Shown here in pieces: positions 13,307 to 19,353 of a stretch of 21,461 nt of DNA. Below the pieces are notes generated by a model that was not told the origin of the DNA, did not search any database, and was given only the letters and a program-made list of their open reading frames with translations. This stretch comes from a virus. Numbering within the stretch: the stretch's first letter is position 1; each line of letters opens with the position of its first letter. Position numbers and translations under genes: made by a program. The stretch spans positions 1-21,461 of IMG/VR virus record IMGVR_UViG_3300044961_000702, one strand, 5' to 3'.

Positions 13307-13430
13307 GGCCTGGCGCCCGATCCTGATCGGTGCCGAGGACATTCTCTCGGCCGAGACCGCGAGGCAGATCCTGGCCCACAACCTGACCGGCGCGCGCCTC
13401 TGCGGCTGGCGGCCCGGCGCGGGGGGCTGA
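13233..13430 (+). CDS. Small lipoprotein, probable outer-membrane spanin (Rz1-like)
   Basis: This is a 65-residue product that begins inside the Rz-like gene in another frame. Residues 1-16 form a signal sequence with a lipobox-like LLPSC (Cys16), so the mature form would be a lipoprotein. The mature part (CEAWRPILIGAEDIL, then TARQILAHN, L-C-G-W) matches a short phage domain with the pattern W-x-P-I...D-x-L-S/T...T-x-x-Q-I-L-x-H-N...C-G. Rz1-type o-spanins are usually Pro-rich, and this one is not. The role is inferred from lipobox, overlap and location after endolysin. Confidence 0.65.
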   Translation: MLNRLPIALLILLPSCAATGGAGCEAWRPILIGAEDILSAETARQILAHNLTGARLCGWRPGAGG

Positions 13431-13434
13431 GGCG

Positions 13435-14037
13435 ATGGACGACTACACCGTGCTTGCCATCGGCAACGAGGCGCTGGCCATGCTCGGCGCGCAGGCGGTG
13501 GCGCAGGTGGATGAGGGCTCCGACATCGCCGCGACGCTCTTCCGCATCGGGCCCACCACGCTCGCGCAGGTGCTCACCGCCCATCCCTGGGCCTGCACGC
13601 TGGCGCAGCCGCGGCTGACCAGGCTCGCCGACCCGCCCGGCAACGGCTTCCGCTACGCCTATGCCATGCCCGCGGGCCTGCTTGTGTTCCGCCGCGCCCT
13701 GGCTTCGCCCCTGCCGGGCGCGCCCTCAATCGGCCGCTGGCGGATCGTCGGCGAGGAACTGCACACTGATGCCGAGGAAGTCTATGCGGATGTGCAGCGC
13801 GAGCCGCCGCTCGAAGCCTGGCCGCCGCATCTGCGCGCCTTCGCACGCGCGGCGCTCGCCGCCGACCTCGCCCTGACCGTCACCGGCAGCGGCAACGACG
13901 CGCAGTTCTGGACGCAGCGCGCCTGGGGCAGCGGCGACCAGTCGCTGCTCCAGCAGGCCCGCCGGGTCGAGGCCCAGCAGCACACGCCTGCGGCGATGGA
14001 GGACTGGCCGCTGCTCGCCGCGAGGTTCGGCGGATGA
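13435..14037 (+). CDS. Tail tubular protein A (T7 gp11-like)
   Basis: This is a 200-residue product, a typical length for gp11-type proteins. The N-terminus (VLAIGNEALAMLGAQAVAQV, D-E-G-S-D-I-A-A) and the segment LTAHPWACTLAQPRLTRLAD are characteristic of the family. So are RYAYAMPAGLLVFRR and the later RAFARAALAADLALTVTGS with QFWTQRA. The protein forms the upper ring of the short tail and sits directly on the portal. The stop overlaps the start of the tail tubular protein B gene (ATGA). Confidence 0.85.
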   Translation: MDDYTVLAIGNEALAMLGAQAVAQVDEGSDIAATLFRIGPTTLAQVLTAHPWACTLAQPRLTRLADPPGNGFRYAYAMPAGLLVFRRALASPLPGAPSIGRWRIVGEELHTDAEEVYADVQREPPLEAWPPHLRAFARAALAADLALTVTGSGNDAQFWTQRAWGSGDQSLLQQARRVEAQQHTPAAMEDWPLLAARFGG

Positions 14038-15758
14038 GGACGCTGCGCGCCATCCAGACCTCCTTCACCGCGGGCGAGCTCGACCCGCGCCTTGATGCGC
14101 GCATCGAGGTCAGCCGCTACTATTCCGGCGCTTCACGGCTCCGCAACGTGGTGGTGCTGCCGCAGGGCGGCATCCAGCGCCGCCCCGGCCTGCGCCACCT
14201 CGACACGCTTCCGCCCGAGGCGGCCGCGGCGGTGCGCCTCGTGCCCTTCGCCTTCTCGGCCGCGCAGACCTTCCTCATCGTCCTCTACCCTGGCGGCTTC
14301 CGCGTCTATCGCGGCAATGACGGCACGCATCTGTTCACCGGCACCTGGCCGGGCACCGCCACCGAGGCGGCGCAGGTGAACTGGGCGCAGTCCGCCGACA
14401 CGCTGCTGCTCTTCCATCACAACCTGTGGCCGCACCGCATCCGGCGCGAGGGCAGCGACACGTCCTGGTCCTCGGCCTCGCAGGTGTTCACCAACATCCC
14501 CAACCACGACTACGGCGCCGGCCCCGAGCCGATGATCAGCGTCACGCGCGGCTGGCCCGAATGCGGCACCTTCCACCAGGGCCGGCTGTGGATGGGCGGC
14601 CTGCGCTCGCGCCCGGCCACGCTGATCTCCTCGCGCGTCGGCGACTACTTCGACCTCCAGGTCGGCACGCTCGACGACCAGGCGATGGTGCTGACCATCG
14701 ACAGCGACCAGTTGAACCAGATCCACCAGCTCATGTCGCACCGGGGCTTGCTCATCTTCACCTCGGGCGCCGAGCACGCCATCACCGTCGCGCCGCCCAT
14801 CACCCCCACCAACGTCGCCATCGAGGAGCAGTCGCGCCGCGGCATCAAGCGCTTCGCCCGCCTCGACGAGGTGGACAGCGCCATCCTGTTCATCCAGCGC
14901 GGCGGCGCGGCGCTGCGCCAGTTCGTCTATTCGGAGCTGGAGCAGACGTGGCAGGCGGAACTGCTTTCCCTGCTCGCGCCCCACCTCATCGCCGACCCGC
15001 GCGATGTGGTGATCCGCAAGGCCGCAGTGCAGGACGATGCCGACCTGGTGCTGCTGCCCGATCCCGCCGGCATCACCGCGCTGAGCACCCTGCGCAGCCA
15101 GGAGGTCGCGGCCTTCACCCGCTGGAGCACCGACGGCGCGGTGCGAGGCGCGGCCGCGCTGGTCAACGGGCAGACTTTCGTGGCGGTGGAACGCGACGGG
15201 GCGGTGCGGCTTCTGCTGCTCGACCCCGCATCCCTGCTCGACCATTCCCTGCGCTATTCCTTCGGCAGTCCGGTTTCCTCCCTGACCGGCCTCTCGCACC
15301 TCAACGGGCGCGAGGTGGTGATGCTGCTCGACGGCCGGCCGGAGGGCACGGCCATCGTCTCGGGCGGCACGCTCGCCCTGCCGCGCGAGTGCCTGACGGC
15401 CGAGATCGGCCTCGGCTTCGAGGTGCAGGCCAGGACGATGCCGATCGAGCCGCGCGACCCGGCCGGCGCGATGATCGGGCGCAAGAGCCGCTTCATCCGC
15501 GTGACGGTGCGCGTGCATCGCTCCGGCCCCTTCGACCTGCGCAACGCCACGCTGGCCACGCGCACGCTCGGCGGGCCGCCGGCGCCGCCGCTCGACATCG
15601 TCCCGCCGCCGCCGCCCGATCCGGTGAGCGGCGAGGTCGCCGTGGAGGGGCTGCTCGGCTGGCACCCGCAGCAGAGCCTCGAGATCACCCAGCCGGCCAC
15701 GCGCCCCGCGCCGCTCACCGTGCAGGCGCTGGCCATGACCGTCGCCGTGGGGGGCTGA
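14034..15758 (+). CDS. Tail tubular protein B-like (T7 gp12-type nozzle)
   Basis: This is a 574-residue product. The N-terminus shows the family hallmark TSFTAGELDPRLDARIEVSR, Y-Y-S-G-A, then LRNVVVLPQGGIQRRPG. The middle is a series of beta strands suiting a propeller-like nozzle. The C-terminal region has a Pro-rich linker (PPPPPDP) and ends with SLEITQPATRPAPLTVQALA, which typically closes such proteins. It is shorter than T7 gp12 (about 790 residues). It should extend the tail tube below tail tubular protein A. It overlaps that gene by 4 bases, and 2 bases separate it from the next. Confidence 0.85.
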   Translation: MRTLRAIQTSFTAGELDPRLDARIEVSRYYSGASRLRNVVVLPQGGIQRRPGLRHLDTLPPEAAAAVRLVPFAFSAAQTFLIVLYPGGFRVYRGNDGTHLFTGTWPGTATEAAQVNWAQSADTLLLFHHNLWPHRIRREGSDTSWSSASQVFTNIPNHDYGAGPEPMISVTRGWPECGTFHQGRLWMGGLRSRPATLISSRVGDYFDLQVGTLDDQAMVLTIDSDQLNQIHQLMSHRGLLIFTSGAEHAITVAPPITPTNVAIEEQSRRGIKRFARLDEVDSAILFIQRGGAALRQFVYSELEQTWQAELLSLLAPHLIADPRDVVIRKAAVQDDADLVLLPDPAGITALSTLRSQEVAAFTRWSTDGAVRGAAALVNGQTFVAVERDGAVRLLLLDPASLLDHSLRYSFGSPVSSLTGLSHLNGREVVMLLDGRPEGTAIVSGGTLALPRECLTAEIGLGFEVQARTMPIEPRDPAGAMIGRKSRFIRVTVRVHRSGPFDLRNATLATRTLGGPPAPPLDIVPPPPPDPVSGEVAVEGLLGWHPQQSLEITQPATRPAPLTVQALAMTVAVGG

Positions 15759-15760
15759 CA

Positions 15761-16288
15761 ATGGGCGTGGACATCGCGGTCTATGCAGCCATCGCATCGG
15801 CGATCGCCGCAGCGGCGACCGCCGGCAGCCAGATCATGCAGGCGCAGCAGCAGGGCACCGCGCAGCGCAACCAGGCCGCGCTCGACCAGATCCGCGCCCG
15901 CCAGCAGGAGCTCGAGGCGCGCGGGGTCGAGGCCCGCGGCACCGCCGAGGCGCTGGACGTGCGCGAGAACCTGCTGCGCACGCTCGCCGCGCAGAACGCG
16001 CGCTATGCCGCCTCCGGCCTGATGCTCGAGGACGGCACGCCAGGCGCGGTGGCCGAGGAGACGCGCGCGGATGCCGAGCGCCAGCTCGACATCCTGCGCA
16101 CCAACACCACCATCGCGGCCGAAAGCGCGCGCATCGGCGCCGCCCAGACGCAGCAGCGCGCGCTGCTGCTGCGCGACCAGGCCGGCTTCACCACCACGGC
16201 CGGCTATGTGGGCGCCGCCGCCACCGCCGCCCGCGCGGGTCTCGACGCCTACAACCGCTCGCCCGGCTCCGTCAGGACCAGCCAGTGA
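15761..16288 (+). CDS. Internal virion protein, T7 gp14-like
   Basis: This is a 175-residue product from the ATG at 15761 with a G-rich ribosome site. The N-terminus is hydrophobic (IAVYAAIASAIAAAATAGSQIM). The rest is a long Ala/Gln/Arg-rich helix with the common pattern ENLLRTLAAQNARYAASGLM, then EDGTPGAVAEETR, typical of this virion family. Such proteins are ejected first and form a channel across the outer membrane for DNA entry. The stop overlaps the next GTG (GTGA). Confidence 0.8.
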   Translation: MGVDIAVYAAIASAIAAAATAGSQIMQAQQQGTAQRNQAALDQIRARQQELEARGVEARGTAEALDVRENLLRTLAAQNARYAASGLMLEDGTPGAVAEETRADAERQLDILRTNTTIAAESARIGAAQTQQRALLLRDQAGFTTTAGYVGAAATAARAGLDAYNRSPGSVRTSQ

Positions 16289-19200
16289 GCCTGCCCCCGC
16301 TCCGCCGCCAGTCCGGCGCCATCCCGCTCCTGGAAGGTCGCGCCCTGCCGCAGCCGCTGCGGCCCACGCCATCGGCCGAGATGCCGGCGGGCGGCGCGGC
16401 CGCGGCCAGCCTCGCGGCGCGGCTCGAGCGGCTGGGCGCCGAACTCTCCGCCACCGCCGACCGCGCCGCGGCCGAGGAGGCCTGGAACGCCGGCACCGTG
16501 GCGGGCGAGGCCAACCCCGGTGCGCAGATGCAGGGCGGCGGCGTGCTCTACCGCACCGCCTTCAACCGCGCCGCGGTGGATGCCTCCGCCCGGCGGCTCG
16601 AAATCCGCACGCGGGAGGAACTGGCCCGCGCCTTCGAGGCCAACCCCGCCGACCCCGAGGCCTTCGCCGCCGCCGCGCAGTCCTGGCGGGAGCAGACGCG
16701 CCAGGGCCTGCCCGAGCATGTGGCCGCCATCTTCGCCCAGCGCTTCGACGCCATCGCGCTGCCCTATGCCAACCAGGCGCGGGAGAATTTGCGCCGCCGC
16801 GTGGCCGATGACGCTGTCTCCACCTACAACGCCGCGCTGCCGGGCCGCGTGGCGGACCTCGAGCGCGCCGCCAGCCAGGCGCTGGCCGACCCGGCGGCGG
16901 CGCGGGCCATGCGCCAGATCGAGGACCAGGCGGTGGCCGAGGCCGTCGCGCTCGGCCCGCGCGAGGCCTTCGAGGCCGGCGGCCGCCGCTTCCCCGCCGA
17001 CCCCTCCCGCACCGGCGCGCTGACCGCCGCGCAGGTCACGGAACAGATCCAGAAGGTCGAGCGCGCGCGCACCGACGCCGCGGTGATGGCCGCCTGGCGC
17101 GCCGCCGGCGGCGGGCTGCAATGGATCGTGGACTTCGAGCGCAACGGCGCGACGCCCGGTTTCAGCCCCTTCGCCCAGCGCCAGGCCGCGCAGGGCCGCG
17201 CGCTCGGCACCGTGGACGCCTTCGCCGCGCGCGTGCCGGAGGCCTGGCGGCCGATCGCCGAGCAGGCGGCGCGCGAGAACGGCCTGCCGCCCGCGCTGCT
17301 GCTGGCGCTGCTTGGGGTGGAAAGCGCCGGCAATGCCCAGGCGCGCAGCCCGGCCGGCGCCGTCGGCCCGGCCCAGATCCTGCCCTCCACCGCGCGCGAT
17401 CCGGGCATTCCCGGCCTCGAACCGCTGCCCGAGGCGGCGCTGACCGACCCGGCGCGCGCCATCCCCTGGGCGGCGCGCTACCTCGCCGGGCTGCGCGAGC
17501 GCTTCGGCGGCGACATCGGCAAGGCGCTCGCCGCCTACAACGCCGGCATGCGGCGCGTGGAGCGCGCCGAGCGCGAGGGCGCCGACCTGCCGGCCGAGAC
17601 GCGCAACTACCTCGCCACGCTGATGCCCGCGGCCGCCGGCGCCGGCGGCGCGCTGCCCTCGGCCGAGACGGCGCGCATCGCCGCCCGGCTTCGCGCCACC
17701 CATGCTGCCGAGACGCAGGCGGCCGCGGCAGGGCAGGCGGCCCAGCGCGCCGAGCTCGAGCGCCAGATCGCGGAGAACCTCGCGGCCATCGGCGTCAATG
17801 GGCGGCCCGTGCATGTGCTGAGCGAGGCGCAGCTCGCCGCCGCCGGCCTGGATCCCGCCCGCGTGCTGGAACGCGAGCGCATGCGCGCCGAGGCCTATGC
17901 GGCGGACCAGACGGCGCGGCTGACGGTCAGCCCGCAGGCCTTGCAGGACCTGGCCGCCTCCTTCGCGCCGGGCACCGACAATTTCCGCGCCGACCCCGAG
18001 GCCGCCACCCGCCTGCTGGCCATGCTGCGCCAGCGCGGCGTGCAGATCGCCAATGTCGAACTGGCCGAGCGCATCCGCGACCTGAGCACCGAGGCCCAGG
18101 CGACCGGCCAGCGCCGCTCCATCACGGCGGAGGAGGGCGCGGCCGCCGGGCTGACGCCCGAAAAGGTGGCCGAGATCAACCGCGACCTGGCGCTGGCGGG
18201 GGACACCGGCGCCATCCGGCGCGAGGCGGCCGGCCTGCCCGAGGCCGAGCGCGAGGCCTTCCTCGCGCGCTTCCCGCTCACCGGGCCGGAGGCGCACCGC
18301 AACGCCCAGCGCGTGCGCGCCACCGCCGAGGCCTTCGCCGAGCGCGACCGCGCCGTGGCGCAGGACGCCGCCGCCTATGCCATGGCGGGCAGCCCGATCC
18401 TGCGGGAACTGGGCGGGCGCATCGCGGCTGGCGACTGGAACGCGCTCGGCCCCTTCATCCGGCAGATGCGGGCCGAGCAGGAACTGCTCGGTATCGCGCA
18501 GGCCGCGCGGCGGGACCTGCCGAAACCCTTCGTGGAGGCGCTCTATCAGCGCATCGCGAACAGTCCGGATGCGGACGCCGCCTGGGCGGCGCTGGCCAGC
18601 CTGACCGAGGCTGCGGGCCTGCCGGCGGTGCAGCGCATCGTGCGCGAATGGCGGCCCGAGGGCGAGCGGCAGGACGACCGCCGCCGCGCCATCGTGGTGG
18701 CCGCCGCCCTGCGCGGCCAGGACGACGAGACGGCGCGGCTGGTGCTGCGCGGGGCCTTCGTGCTCAGGGACAATCCGATGCCGGCCTCGACGCGCCAGAC
18801 GGTGCAGGAGGCAGTGGACAGACACGTCCGCGGCGCGCTGGAACGGCAGCCCGGCGTCCGCGCCGACATCACCGCCGCGGCGGTGGCCGCCGCCGCGGCC
18901 ACGGCCATCGGCGAAGGCCGCATGGCTCGGCCCGCCAGCGCAGGCGATTTCGGCGCGGTGCTCGAACGCATGGCACCCGTGACCACCTATGCCGGCGAAC
19001 GCACCATGCTGCCGCCGGGCATGGGAGAGCGCGCCTTCCACGACCTGCTGGCCGCCCTGCCGCCCGAACGCCTGGATGGCGCGGAGGCACAGGACGGAAG
19101 GCCGATTACCCCGGCCATGCTGGCGCGGGGCGACTTCATCCTGCGCGCCGTGGCCCCGGGCCGCTACATGCTGCGACTGGGCACGCATGTCGTGCCCGAC

Positions 19201-19353
19201 GCGCGCCGGCCGGGCGAGGCCTTCATCCTCGACCTCAACGGCGCCCAGCCCGCGCCTGCCGCGGCCGCGCGGCCCGCCGGCGAGTCCGACCGCCGCCGCG
19301 CCTCCCCGCGCAGCCTGGTGCGGCCGATCGAAGGATGGGAGGACGAGCCGTGA
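16285..19353 (+). CDS. Large internal virion protein with lytic transglycosylase (SLT) domain
   Basis: This is a 1022-residue product from GTG overlapping the preceding stop. The SLT domain lies near residues 330-450: LLALLGVESAGN with catalytic-type Glu346, GAVGPAQILPSTARDPG, then ALAAYNAGMRRVE and LPAETRNYLATLM. It probably opens peptidoglycan during DNA ejection, as T7 gp16 does. The surrounding regions are long Ala/Glu/Arg-rich helices with no further recognised domain. The final 150 residues are more globular (ITPAMLARGDFILRAVAPGR). The SLT domain is internal instead of N-terminal as in T7 gp16, which is usual in related podoviruses. The stop overlaps the next GTG. Confidence 0.88.
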   Translation: MSLPPLRRQSGAIPLLEGRALPQPLRPTPSAEMPAGGAAAASLAARLERLGAELSATADRAAAEEAWNAGTVAGEANPGAQMQGGGVLYRTAFNRAAVDASARRLEIRTREELARAFEANPADPEAFAAAAQSWREQTRQGLPEHVAAIFAQRFDAIALPYANQARENLRRRVADDAVSTYNAALPGRVADLERAASQALADPAAARAMRQIEDQAVAEAVALGPREAFEAGGRRFPADPSRTGALTAAQVTEQIQKVERARTDAAVMAAWRAAGGGLQWIVDFERNGATPGFSPFAQRQAAQGRALGTVDAFAARVPEAWRPIAEQAARENGLPPALLLALLGVESAGNAQARSPAGAVGPAQILPSTARDPGIPGLEPLPEAALTDPARAIPWAARYLAGLRERFGGDIGKALAAYNAGMRRVERAEREGADLPAETRNYLATLMPAAAGAGGALPSAETARIAARLRATHAAETQAAAAGQAAQRAELERQIAENLAAIGVNGRPVHVLSEAQLAAAGLDPARVLERERMRAEAYAADQTARLTVSPQALQDLAASFAPGTDNFRADPEAATRLLAMLRQRGVQIANVELAERIRDLSTEAQATGQRRSITAEEGAAAGLTPEKVAEINRDLALAGDTGAIRREAAGLPEAEREAFLARFPLTGPEAHRNAQRVRATAEAFAERDRAVAQDAAAYAMAGSPILRELGGRIAAGDWNALGPFIRQMRAEQELLGIAQAARRDLPKPFVEALYQRIANSPDADAAWAALASLTEAAGLPAVQRIVREWRPEGERQDDRRRAIVVAAALRGQDDETARLVLRGAFVLRDNPMPASTRQTVQEAVDRHVRGALERQPGVRADITAAAVAAAAATAIGEGRMARPASAGDFGAVLERMAPVTTYAGERTMLPPGMGERAFHDLLAALPPERLDGAEAQDGRPITPAMLARGDFILRAVAPGRYMLRLGTHVVPDARRPGEAFILDLNGAQPAPAAAARPAGESDRRRASPRSLVRPIEGWEDEP

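Noticed and set aside
16249-19188. Very long open frame on the minus strand (979 codons), with similar ones at 2360-5167 and 6519-9185
   Set aside because: They lie exactly opposite confidently assigned genes. Their products are Arg/Ala/Gly/His-rich and repetitive without any domain, and they are mirror frames caused by third-position GC bias.
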